Source of the DNA: Actinomycetes bacterium
Lineage (GTDB): Bacteria > Actinomycetota > Actinomycetes > Actinomycetales > Actinomycetaceae
DNA: 8,126 nt
Assembly: GCA_023420745.1 (NCBI GenBank)
Contig: JAEZVQ010000144.1
Coordinates: 1 to 8,126 of the forward strand
Reading direction: 5' to 3'
Notes under the pieces: generated by a model
What the model was told of the DNA's origin: nothing
The model's database searches: none
Seen by the model: only the letters and a program-made list of their open reading frames with translations
Shown: positions 1 through 6,263 of the stretch, piece by piece
Layout: each line of letters opens with the position of its first letter
Numbering within the stretch: the first letter of the stretch is position 1
Translations under genes and position numbers: made by a program

Positions 1-308
1 CACAGAACCTGCTCGCTGGTGAACTGAGTGATCCCCGCTCCTGACCCCACGGCGTCGTAGGTGACTGTCACGTTGGGATGTTGGCTTCGATAGTTCGCTA
101 TCCACGCGTTCATTGCCGCTTCTTGTGATGAGGCGCCAGCTCCCGCGATCGTGCCGGTGAGCGGGGACGCGGACGTTTCGACACCACCTGCCGTAGGCTC
201 CCCCTTCGATTCGACAGCCTGATCGCTACCGCACGCGGCGAGCGCGAGAGGGATGAGAGAGGCACTGATGAGCCCTGCTAGACGTCGCGAAGAAAAGTGG
301 ACTGTCAC
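1..308 (-). CDS. pstS: Phosphate ABC transporter substrate-binding lipoprotein PstS (N-terminal part, cut by window edge)
   Basis: This is the high-affinity phosphate-binding protein of the PstSCAB importer, anchored as a lipoprotein outside the membrane. The visible part is 102 codons from a GTG start at 308-306 and runs off the window at base 1. Residues 1-25 form a lipoprotein signal: a short basic n-region ending in RR, a hydrophobic core (LAGLISASLIPLALA) and the lipobox LAAC with the modified Cys26. A Ser/Thr/Gly-rich linker follows, then family signatures: the AGAGASSQEAAMNAW segment near residues 55-69 and YDAVGSGAGITQFTSEQ near residues 83-99, the Ser/Gly-rich phosphate-contacting region of PstS. 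The start is the GTG directly before the signal peptide; a GGAAGG lies about 12 nt upstream, which is a rather long spacing. The gene lies downstream of mutT1 on the same strand but has its own 236-nt leader with a PHO box, so it is probably a separate, phosphate-starvation-induced unit. pstC/A/B would be expected beyond the left edge. Confidence 0.93.
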   Translation of the reverse strand, partial: MTVHFSSRRLAGLISASLIPLALAACGSDQAVESKGEPTAGGVETSASPLTGTIAGAGASSQEAAMNAWIANYRSQHPNVTVTYDAVGSGAGITQFTSEQVL

Positions 309-353
309 GGTACGTATCGCCCTTCCAAGTTGTCGCCCACCCCTGTCTCACCC

Positions 354-366
354 ATGAGTGAGCCAT
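354..366 (+). repeat. Recurring 13-mer ATGAGTGAGCCAT
   Basis: The same 13 bases occur at 354-366 (plus, within the pstS leader, where they read as ATG AGT GAG CCA followed by TAG), at 6263-6251 (minus, the ATPase start codon) and at 5233-5221 (minus, the ATPase stop). The first 11 bases also form the start of the Rieske gene (2099-2089, minus), and ATGAGTGAACC lies at an internal ppk ATG (2970). All lie at gene boundaries or start codons. No function is established. Confidence 0.5.
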
Positions 367-432
367 AGGAGAGGGTGGCTGATGTGGACGTCTCGACCGT
401 ATCGATCGGATGTGACAGTGATGCTCACCTGA

Positions 433-450
433 GGTGAACGGAAGGTGAAC
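433..450 (-). promoter_or_regulatory. PHO box (PhoP-type direct repeat) upstream of pstS
   Basis: Read on the minus strand, GTTCACC occurs at 450-444 and again at 439-433, giving GTTCACCTTCCGTTCACC with an 11-nt period. This is the form of the actinobacterial PhoP binding site (direct repeats close to GTTCACC, 11 nt per unit). Weaker units may continue in phase: TGTCACA at 417-411 keeps the TCAC core, while GTGAGCA at 428-422 is poor. The site lies about 125-145 nt upstream of the pstS GTG and points the right way. A possible -10 hexamer TACGGT lies at 401-396; it is weak and unproven. The inference is PhoP-activated pstS expression when phosphate is scarce. Confidence 0.72.
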
Positions 451-501
451 AAGCCTGGTCAATTCAGTGACGCGACGCGACTGCCGACCAGAAGAAGCGA
501 C

Positions 502-522
502 GCTCACCTTCGGCGAATGAGC
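502..522 (-). terminator. Possible terminator hairpin after mutT1
   Basis: On the minus strand, starting about 22 nt after the mutT1 stop, GCTCA TTC GCC GAA GG TGAGC can fold into eight base pairs with a two-base bulge and a three-base loop. It is followed by a modestly T-rich GCTTCTTCT stretch. It would separate mutT1 from the pstS promoter region. The stem is short and bulged, so this is only a candidate. Confidence 0.3.
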
Positions 523-544
523 CCGCGTCAAGACCTGCGGAGGG

Positions 545-1636
545 TTATTTTCCGCGAGAAATGCTCGGCTTCGCAGCGCGGTGCCAGTCAATCGCAACCA
601 GCTGAGCGCCGAGCCCCTCGACAGTCGCAGGCGTCGAGTCCCCGTCCGTCGAATCCACTCGCTTCGGATAAGCGAGGTGAGCAACGAGGAGTTGCCCGGT
701 TTTCATCCACGGATCCTCGGTGGGCAATTCGCGCACTAATCCCGAAGGCGCGATGTCTTCGATCGGCGCAATCATGTGCGGAAGCACTGGGCGGTGCCCA
801 CAAACGATGGTTGATGACTGTGGGTGTCGCATGCAGTCGAACACGAGGTCGCGTGCTGCTCGGGGATCCACCGCGACGGCGTCTTCAGTGAGTGCGGCGT
901 TGGTGGTCACAGTCTGACCGCTCATATGCGCATAGGGCCCAAGTGTGGCCACGCAGCGATTCCACGGGCTCGAAATTAGGCGTTCTATTCCCAAAGCCGA
1001 CGCCATGGCGACAAGGTTCATTGCCTGATGCGCACCGGAACGCGTCAATGGTCGCGCCGATTCCTCGCCACGCCACTGTTGGCGCGACAGCGCACCGGCG
1101 TGGCGTGCAATGACGAGCGTCGACGTCACCAGTGTGCCATTTTCCGCCCTCGACACCAGGTCGTCAAGGAGGCGCCGGTCGCCTCGCCGGGCAATCATCG
1201 CCTGAGCCAGCGCAACAGTGAGCCACCGCGTCTGATCGATTTCTTTTGCTGGTGCTCGGGTGACCACCGGTCGGGCACGTATCGCTGCGCTTTCTGGCGC
1301 GGGCACACCCAGCCAGTAGTACACCTCTTTCGTGTGCCCCGCGCCGAGTCGATATCGCTGCGTCGTCAGCGGCTGGCGGAGGATGATCGGAACTCCCGTT
1401 TCCTCTTCTACCTCGCGCACTGCCGCGCAGATGAGCGGCTCATTGGCTTCGACTTTGCCTTTCGGCCACGACCAGTCGTCGTAGCGCGGTCGATGCACAG
1501 CCAGTACTTCGAGGTCGTCAGCGCTGAAAACCTCGCCGGGTTGCGGCGTGCGTGAGCGGTCAGCAAGTCGCCACACGAGTGCGCCGGCTGAACGCACAAT
1601 GCGGTTGAGTGACGGGCTCGGACGCGGCTTAGACAC
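545..1636 (-). CDS. mutT1: MutT1-like Nudix hydrolase fused to histidine phosphatase domain
   Basis: This 363-aa two-domain enzyme follows the mycobacterial MutT1 plan. Residues about 13-165 are a Nudix domain with a perfect Nudix box at residues 60-82 (G60, E66, REVEEETGV at 74-82), which binds Mg2+ and cleaves nucleoside polyphosphates. Residues about 172-350 are a histidine phosphatase domain with the phosphoacceptor motif ARHA (R178, H179), the SSPWNRC segment with R227, LTED with E251, and the second active-site histidine in VCGHRP (H281). All expected catalytic residues are present, so both halves look active. Family members hydrolyse 8-oxo-(d)GTP and diadenosine polyphosphates. The start is a GTG (1636-1634) with a weak GGTGAG ahead of it; the conserved domain begins about 13 residues later. 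The closeness to ppk matches the mycobacterial ppk1-mutT1 neighbourhood, although here a Rieske gene and an unknown gene lie between them. It follows the Rieske gene by 139 nt, where TAGGAT at 1748-1743 could be a -10 element. Confidence 0.92.
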   Translation of the reverse strand: MSKPRPSPSLNRIVRSAGALVWRLADRSRTPQPGEVFSADDLEVLAVHRPRYDDWSWPKGKVEANEPLICAAVREVEEETGVPIILRQPLTTQRYRLGAGHTKEVYYWLGVPAPESAAIRARPVVTRAPAKEIDQTRWLTVALAQAMIARRGDRRLLDDLVSRAENGTLVTSTLVIARHAGALSRQQWRGEESARPLTRSGAHQAMNLVAMASALGIERLISSPWNRCVATLGPYAHMSGQTVTTNAALTEDAVAVDPRAARDLVFDCMRHPQSSTIVCGHRPVLPHMIAPIEDIAPSGLVRELPTEDPWMKTGQLLVAHLAYPKRVDSTDGDSTPATVEGLGAQLVAIDWHRAAKPSISRGK

Positions 1637-1775
1637 GAGGACTCACCAGACTGACCGTAGGTACGAGGGCGCTACGACACGTCGGTGGTGTGGCGGATCC
1701 TCGCAAAAGGTCGGTAGCGGACAGGGACAACAACTGTGTCTCATCCTACCGCGCCACGCCCTCCAGCGCCGCTAA

Positions 1776-2099
1776 TCAAGGGATGAGCCACACGTCCTCG
1801 CCCCGAATTTCCACCGTGTAGGTGCGCACGGCGGTGGTGGCTGGCAATGAGAGAGCCTCACCGGTTTTCAAACAAAATGCCGCCGAGTGCAGCGGGCACT
1901 CGACCTCGCAGTCATCGACCCACCCTTCGGCGAGTGAGGCGTCCTCGTGGGTGCAGGTGTCGTCGATCGCGTAGATCTCTGCGTCGTCGACGCGAAACAC
2001 CGCGATCGTCGAGTCGACACCGGTGAGGTCGGGTTCAACGACGACACCTTCACCGATGGGAAAATCGTCGAGGCGTCCGATTTTTCGTGGCTCACTCAT
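1776..2099 (-). CDS. Rieske [2Fe-2S] ferredoxin (non-haem oxygenase ferredoxin-type)
   Basis: This is a 107-aa soluble electron carrier of the bacterial dioxygenase-ferredoxin type. The Rieske ligands are complete: C49-T-H51 in TCTHED and C68-P-L-H71 in VECPLHSAAF, 16 residues apart, which bind a [2Fe-2S] cluster through two Cys and two His. The whole protein is one domain; it has no signal peptide or membrane segment, so it should be cytoplasmic. The ATG at 2099-2097 is supported by GGAGG at 2114-2110, ten bases upstream. Close homologues in actinobacteria are often found inside suf iron-sulphur assembly operons; here no suf gene or oxygenase is adjacent and the gene stands alone, divergent from the ppk operon. 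Its redox partner cannot be named from this window. Confidence 0.93.
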   Translation of the reverse strand: MSEPRKIGRLDDFPIGEGVVVEPDLTGVDSTIAVFRVDDAEIYAIDDTCTHEDASLAEGWVDDCEVECPLHSAAFCLKTGEALSLPATTAVRTYTVEIRGEDVWLIP

Positions 2100-2133
2100 T
2101 GGGTATCGTCCTCCATTGTCGGTGCGGTTCCAT

Positions 2134-2139
2134 ATGCTA
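2134..2139 (-). promoter_or_regulatory. Candidate -10 element for the Rieske gene
   Basis: TAGCAT on the minus strand fits the TAnnnT actinobacterial -10 pattern. It would place a transcription start about 27 nt before the ATG and just ahead of the GGAGG ribosome site. A matching -35 is poor (TGAGGC at 17-nt spacing). I found no convincing promoter for the divergent plus-strand operon in 2100-2279. Confidence 0.25.
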
Positions 2140-2279
2140 CCGCGCTTCCCCCTGATGCCTCACCCATGGCTCAGCCGGCTCCACGATGACATCGCAACCA
2201 AGCCGTTGATGGGCGACAATGGTAATGGAACAGCCATGGTGAATGTGGCAGAAGAAAGCCAGATGAGAGGGGTTCACCA

Positions 2280-2912
2280 ATGTCACAGTCCTTCACACCT
2301 CGCCGACCTGCGATGCTCAGTTTTGAAGACGCGGAACGCTTGATCCAAGGCGACGACGATCCCGCGGCGACCACCCAGCTCGCCACCACGTCAGCGCGCG
2401 CACTCATCGGACTCAACGACGAAGAATTTGACGCGCACGCGGTCGCCAACCTCGTCACCACCATCAATTCCGAAGGTGTCGATGTGGTCGCCTCCCTGTG
2501 GGAACGAAGCCCGGAATTCACACTCCCCGGCGCCCTATGGCGGCTCTACCTATTCAACGAGTGGTTTAGGCGCGACCCCGACGTGGTTCGCCAACGCTTC
2601 GATGAAGGTCTAGCTGCGCCCTACCGCCACGGTATTGACGACAATACGCACATCCCGCCACTCGACACCGTCATCAACTCGATTGACGAGGTCATGCACG
2701 CGCGCCTCAGCGGATCTCTCGCCGACCTGCTGCGCGACAGCGCCATCGTCATGCGGGTTCTTGCCTCCGGCGCCACATTTGGATCGACGTGGATTCGAAG
2801 TGATCGCGATCGCCTCGCCACACTCGTCACACGGCGCGCAGGAGCGTTGCTCGCCACGGCGAATGAGCTCGACATCGCGGCATCGCGCGCCCGGTCGGGG
2901 CGGTTGATCTGA
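2280..2912 (+). CDS. Uncharacterised 210-aa protein, probably co-transcribed with ppk
   Basis: I do not recognise a named family. The ATG at 2280 is supported by GAGAGGGG at 2265-2272, seven bases upstream. The protein looks soluble and mainly helical: an acidic N-terminal third (FEDAERLIQGDDD, then LNDEEFDAHA), an aromatic-rich segment at residues 74-96 (W74, W87, Y90, F92, W95, F96) within ALWRLYLFNEWFRRDPD, and a more basic C-terminal part from about residue 156. There is no signal peptide, no membrane segment, no cysteine at all, and no nucleotide-binding motif that I can see. Codon use is GC-rich and matches the adjoining first half of ppk, which supports a real gene. The stop at 2910-2912 is nine bases before the ppk ATG, and the ppk ribosome site abuts it, so translation may be coupled. 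Position suggests a role linked to polyphosphate or phosphate physiology; that is inference only. Confidence 0.82.
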   Translation: MSQSFTPRRPAMLSFEDAERLIQGDDDPAATTQLATTSARALIGLNDEEFDAHAVANLVTTINSEGVDVVASLWERSPEFTLPGALWRLYLFNEWFRRDPDVVRQRFDEGLAAPYRHGIDDNTHIPPLDTVINSIDEVMHARLSGSLADLLRDSAIVMRVLASGATFGSTWIRSDRDRLATLVTRRAGALLATANELDIAASRARSGRLI

Positions 2913-2921
2913 GGAGTGTCG

Positions 2922-5177
2922 ATGCCGAGGCGCCGGTCAACACATCATGCGACGATCGTGCAGGAATCAATGAGTGAACCCTTCGCGACGGCTGAGCGCG
3001 ACGACGTTTTTGCTACCGCACCGCCAACGCAACGCCCCAATGCTCCCACCGATCACCCGCTCCCCACCAATCGCTTTGCTGACCGAGAACTCTCATGGAT
3101 GCGCTTCAACGAACGCGTCCTCGAACAATCCGAAGATCCCAGCGTCCCCCTCCTCGAACGCGCGTGGTTCTGCGCGATTTTTTCATCAAACCTCGACGAG
3201 TTCTACATGGTTCGCGTCGCGGGACTCAAACGTCGAATCGCCGCGGGAATCGCCCGCGTCTCCGCCTCGGGGCTAGCTCCGCGACAAGTCCTCGACGGCG
3301 TCACCGCGCGCACTCGCGAACTCACCAACAGGCAGCTGACACACTTCCACTCCACGATCATTCCCCAACTCGCGGATGCCGGGATTCGACTGACCACCTG
3401 GAACGACCTCGACGAGTCACACCGCGCGCTCCTCGCCGACTACTTCTACAGTCGCGTATTCCCCGTCCTCACCCCGCTCGCTGTCGACCCGTCGCACCCG
3501 TTTCCCTACATTTCTGGGCTCTCTCTTAACCTCGCCGTGGTTGTACGCCACCGCGACACCGGCAACCATCACTTTGCGCGCGTCAAAATCCCGCCGACGC
3601 TCCCGCGCCTGCTCAATATCGACACCCTCAACCCCGCTCACGACGGCATCCCGGTCGAAGATTTCATCACCTCGCGCGACGGGGCGCTGTTCATTCCCAT
3701 CGAGGATGTCATCGCCGCGCACCTCGACGCACTCTTCCCCGGAATGGACGTCGTCGAATCCTTCCCATTTCGCCTCACCCGCAACGAGGATGTCGAGGTT
3801 GAAGAAGACGACGCAGAAAATCTCCTCGCCGCGATGGAAGCCGAGTTATCAAAGCGGCGTTTTGGCCCGGTCGTGCGTCTCGAAATCGCCGACAATGTGA
3901 CCCCGCAGGTGCTCGACTTCCTTGTCGATCGCCTCGAAATCGGAGAACACGACGTTTTTCGCTTCCCCCGCCCGCTCGATCTCACCTGCCTCAACGACCT
4001 CCACGCCCTCGACCTCCCCCAGTGGAAGTATCCAAAATACCTGCCCGTCACGCCCCGGGGTCTTGCCGAGTACGAATCAGCGTCCCCTAGCGACATTTTT
4101 GCCTCGATCCGCAACGGCGACGTGCTCCTCCACCACCCCTACGATTCTTTCGCGACCTCAGTGCAGCACTTCATCACGACCGCGGCACGCGACCCTCACG
4201 TGCTCGCGATCAAGCAAACTCTCTACCGGACATCGGGCGACTCACCAATTGTCTCTGCCCTCATCGAAGCCGCGCGCGCTGGCAAACAGGTGGTGGCGAT
4301 CGTCGAGATTAAGGCGCGGTTTGATGAGGAGGCGAATATTTCGTGGGCTCGCCAACTCGAGCGCGCTGGTGTTCACGTCGTGTACGGCATGGTTGGGTTG
4401 AAAACTCACTGCAAACTCTCACTCGTGGTTCGCAACGAGCCCGACGGTTTGCGCCGGTACTGCCACGTGGGGACGGGAAATTATCATCCGAACACGGCAC
4501 GAGGATATGAGGATCTCGGTTTGCTCACCTGCCATCGTCACGTGGCACAGGATGTGACCCGCCTGTTCAATCAGTTGTCGGGATACGCGCCGAGGACGAC
4601 ATTCCACCGTCTGCTCGTCGCTCCGGTTTCGATCCGCACGGGTCTGCTTGAAAGGATCGACAGGCAAGTTGAGCGGCAGCGTGTGAGCGGGGATGGATAT
4701 ATTGCGATCAAAGTCAACTCAATTGTTGATGAGACGATCATTGACGCGCTCTATCGCGCGTCTCAAGCGGGAGTGACAATCGACATCGTGGTTCGCGGGA
4801 TCTGCGCTCTGCGCCCGGGAATCCCCGGACTGTCGGAGAATATCCGAGTGCGATCAATCCTTGGACGCTACCTGGAGCACTCGCGAATCTACTGTTTTGG
4901 CCCCGAAGGTGATGAAGAGGTGTGGATCGGCTCGGCCGACCTCATGCACCGCAATCTCGACCGCAGGGTGGAAGCGCTAGTGCGGTTGACCAATGAGGAT
5001 CACATCCGCCAGCTCTCACGTCTCATTCGTCGCGAGGCCAGCGCAGCCGTGGCGTCGTGGCACCTAGAGCCGAGCGGTCGCTGGATTCGCCACGCGAGTG
5101 CGGAAGACGGGTCTCCTCTCGTCGATATTCACACCGAGTTGATGGCGGCGGCGTCGAGTCGCGTCGTCGGTCGGTGA
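2922..5177 (+). CDS. ppk: Polyphosphate kinase (PPK1 family)
   Basis: The enzyme reversibly transfers the gamma-phosphate of ATP onto inorganic polyphosphate. From the ATG at 2922 it is 751 aa, close to the usual 690-750. The domains are in the family order: an N-terminal domain opening with [20 protein letters not shown] (residues about 51-70) and [12 protein letters not shown], a middle domain with [20 protein letters not shown], then the two C-terminal phospholipase-D-like catalytic domains. The phospho-accepting histidine is H496 in GLKTHCKLS and the second catalytic histidine is H653 in YLEHSRIY. They are 157 residues apart, the same distance as H435 and H592 of the E. coli enzyme. [21 protein letters not shown] and [15 protein letters not shown] are further signatures. 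Start choice: GAGGAG at 2911-2916 sits five bases before ATG 2922; GTG 2916 overlaps that site and is less likely. ATG 2970, with AGGA just upstream, is a real alternative giving 735 aa. Base composition and codon choice change part-way through (see findings). Confidence 0.97.
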   Translation: MPRRRSTHHATIVQESMSEPFATAERDDVFATAPPTQRPNAPTDHPLPTNRFADRELSWMRFNERVLEQSEDPSVPLLERAWFCAIFSSNLDEFYMVRVAGLKRRIAAGIARVSASGLAPRQVLDGVTARTRELTNRQLTHFHSTIIPQLADAGIRLTTWNDLDESHRALLADYFYSRVFPVLTPLAVDPSHPFPYISGLSLNLAVVVRHRDTGNHHFARVKIPPTLPRLLNIDTLNPAHDGIPVEDFITSRDGALFIPIEDVIAAHLDALFPGMDVVESFPFRLTRNEDVEVEEDDAENLLAAMEAELSKRRFGPVVRLEIADNVTPQVLDFLVDRLEIGEHDVFRFPRPLDLTCLNDLHALDLPQWKYPKYLPVTPRGLAEYESASPSDIFASIRNGDVLLHHPYDSFATSVQHFITTAARDPHVLAIKQTLYRTSGDSPIVSALIEAARAGKQVVAIVEIKARFDEEANISWARQLERAGVHVVYGMVGLKTHCKLSLVVRNEPDGLRRYCHVGTGNYHPNTARGYEDLGLLTCHRHVAQDVTRLFNQLSGYAPRTTFHRLLVAPVSIRTGLLERIDRQVERQRVSGDGYIAIKVNSIVDETIIDALYRASQAGVTIDIVVRGICALRPGIPGLSENIRVRSILGRYLEHSRIYCFGPEGDEEVWIGSADLMHRNLDRRVEALVRLTNEDHIRQLSRLIRREASAAVASWHLEPSGRWIRHASAEDGSPLVDIHTELMAAASSRVVGR

Positions 5178-5190
5178 GTTCTGTCGTGAG

Positions 5191-5221
5191 TCGGTGAGCC
5201 GATAGCCCGATGGCTCACCGA
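5191..5221. terminator. Bidirectional hairpin between convergent ppk and ABC ATPase genes
   Basis: TCGGTGAGCC at 5191-5200 is the exact reverse complement of GGCTCACCGA at 5212-5221, giving a 10-bp perfect stem with an 11-nt loop, extendable by one G-T pair. It starts 14 nt after the ppk stop and lies immediately past the ATPase stop on the other strand, where a terminator shared by two convergent genes is expected. There is no T-tract on either side, as is common for actinobacterial terminators. Confidence 0.7.
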
Positions 5222-5229
5222 TGGCTCAC
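5208..5229. repeat. Two tandem 11-bp copies of CGATGGCTCAC
   Basis: Copies lie at 5208-5218 and 5219-5229. The second copy contains the ATPase stop codon (TCA at 5226-5228 on the plus strand) and offers an alternative 7-bp partner for the 5' arm of the terminator hairpin. It is probably a small slip duplication. Confidence 0.75.
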
Positions 5230-6263
5230 TCATCGCCACGTACGACGGCACAACGATCCCGATCGAGTGCGAGATCCACCACCTCGGGCACATCCACACC
5301 CAGCGCAACCTGGCACTCGACAACGATGCGATCGAGGACATCGACCTCGCGAGGAATGACGAGCTCGGCACGAATGACCTGGGCACCTCTCTTGACACGC
5401 CGATCGAGGACGCGTGCTGCAACCGTCGGGGACGCGGTATCACCGTGGTTCACCCATCGAAACGCGCCCGGACTACACGCGAGCTCTTCCCCCTTAGCGA
5501 CCGGGATATTGAAGAGAGAGGCCAGCCGAGCGTCGAGAAACGGCGCGTACCCCAACAGCCGTGCCGTCGCCATATTGCGCGGGTCATTCCACACTTCGTC
5601 CGGACTGCCTTGCCGCACGATCGTGCCCGAATCGAGAACGATAATGCGGTCAGCAACCGTCAACGCTTCGTCGAGATCGTGCGTGACGTAGAGCGCGCAG
5701 GTGTGTGTCGCGCGGATAATCGTGCGGATTTCCGAGGACAGCTGTTCGCGCAGTCCTCGATCCAAAGCCGACAGCGGTTCGTCGAGGAGGACGACGCTCG
5801 GGCGAGGGGCGAGTGCGCGGGCGAGGGCAACGCGCTGCTGTTGTCCTCCCGACAACGAGGCTGGACGCCGCCGTTCATACCCGGCTAGCCCGACGAGCTC
5901 CAACATATGGCTCGCTCGTTGGCGATGTTCTCTCTTCGGGATCCTCCCGCGTAGACCGAAGGCAACATTGGCAAACACGCTGCGGTGAGGAAAGAGCTGT
6001 CCATCTTGAAACATCAGGCTGAAACCACGCTGATGAACCGGGACGTCGACGACATCCTCACCGTGGAATGTCACACTCCCCGTGCACGCTTCGAGTCCGG
6101 CGACAGCCCGTAGAAGTGACGACTTGCCCGACCCCGATGCGCCGATCAGGGCGACGATCTCGCCTTCCGCTACCGACAGCGTCGCCCCTCGCATGGCGTG
6201 CAGCGTCCCGTAGCGGACATCGAGGTCACGAATCTCCAACCCCGCGCATGATGGCTCACTCAT
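5226..6263 (-). CDS. ABC importer ATPase, thiamine (ThiQ-like) or Fe(III) type
   Basis: This is the cytoplasmic ATPase that powers the adjoining permease. From ATG 6263-6261 it is 345 aa. Motifs in order: Walker A GASGSGKS at 41-48, Q-loop FQDG with Q86, ABC signature LSGGQ at 137-141, Walker B VVLLDEP at 157-163 with catalytic E162, D-loop SALD, and H-loop VTHD with H195. Residues about 240-345 form a C-terminal extension that looks like the regulatory beta-rich domain of CUT1/Fe(III)-type ATPases; the E. coli thiamine ATPase ThiQ (about 230 aa) lacks it. The start overlaps the permease stop by eight bases (ATGAGTGA), with AGGA eight bases upstream, so translational coupling is likely. A GTG ten codons further up is possible but would overlap the permease by 38 bases. 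It is the last gene of a binding protein-permease-ATPase operon. Confidence 0.93.
   Translation of the reverse strand: MSEPSCAGLEIRDLDVRYGTLHAMRGATLSVAEGEIVALIGASGSGKSSLLRAVAGLEACTGSVTFHGEDVVDVPVHQRGFSLMFQDGQLFPHRSVFANVAFGLRGRIPKREHRQRASHMLELVGLAGYERRRPASLSGGQQQRVALARALAPRPSVVLLDEPLSALDRGLREQLSSEIRTIIRATHTCALYVTHDLDEALTVADRIIVLDSGTIVRQGSPDEVWNDPRNMATARLLGYAPFLDARLASLFNIPVAKGEELACSPGAFRWVNHGDTASPTVAARVLDRRVKRGAQVIRAELVIPREVDVLDRIVVECQVALGVDVPEVVDLALDRDRCAVVRGDE

Noticed and set aside
445..891. Open frame of 148 codons on the plus strand near the pstS/mutT1 junction
   Set aside because: It runs antisense to the conserved histidine-phosphatase coding region and across the PHO box, its product is Arg/Ser-rich low-complexity, and no ribosome site is evident.
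1028..1555. Open frame of 175 codons on the plus strand
   Set aside because: It is antisense to the MutT1-like gene, whose Nudix and phosphatase motifs are intact; the translation is Arg-rich with no recognisable domain.
1749..1775. GC-rich inverted repeat after the Rieske stop as a terminator
   Set aside because: Only four to five base pairs can form around a long loop, too weak to call.
3638..4114. Minus-strand and other-frame open frames inside ppk
   Set aside because: They are Ser/Arg-rich shadows of the ppk frame, which alone carries family motifs throughout.
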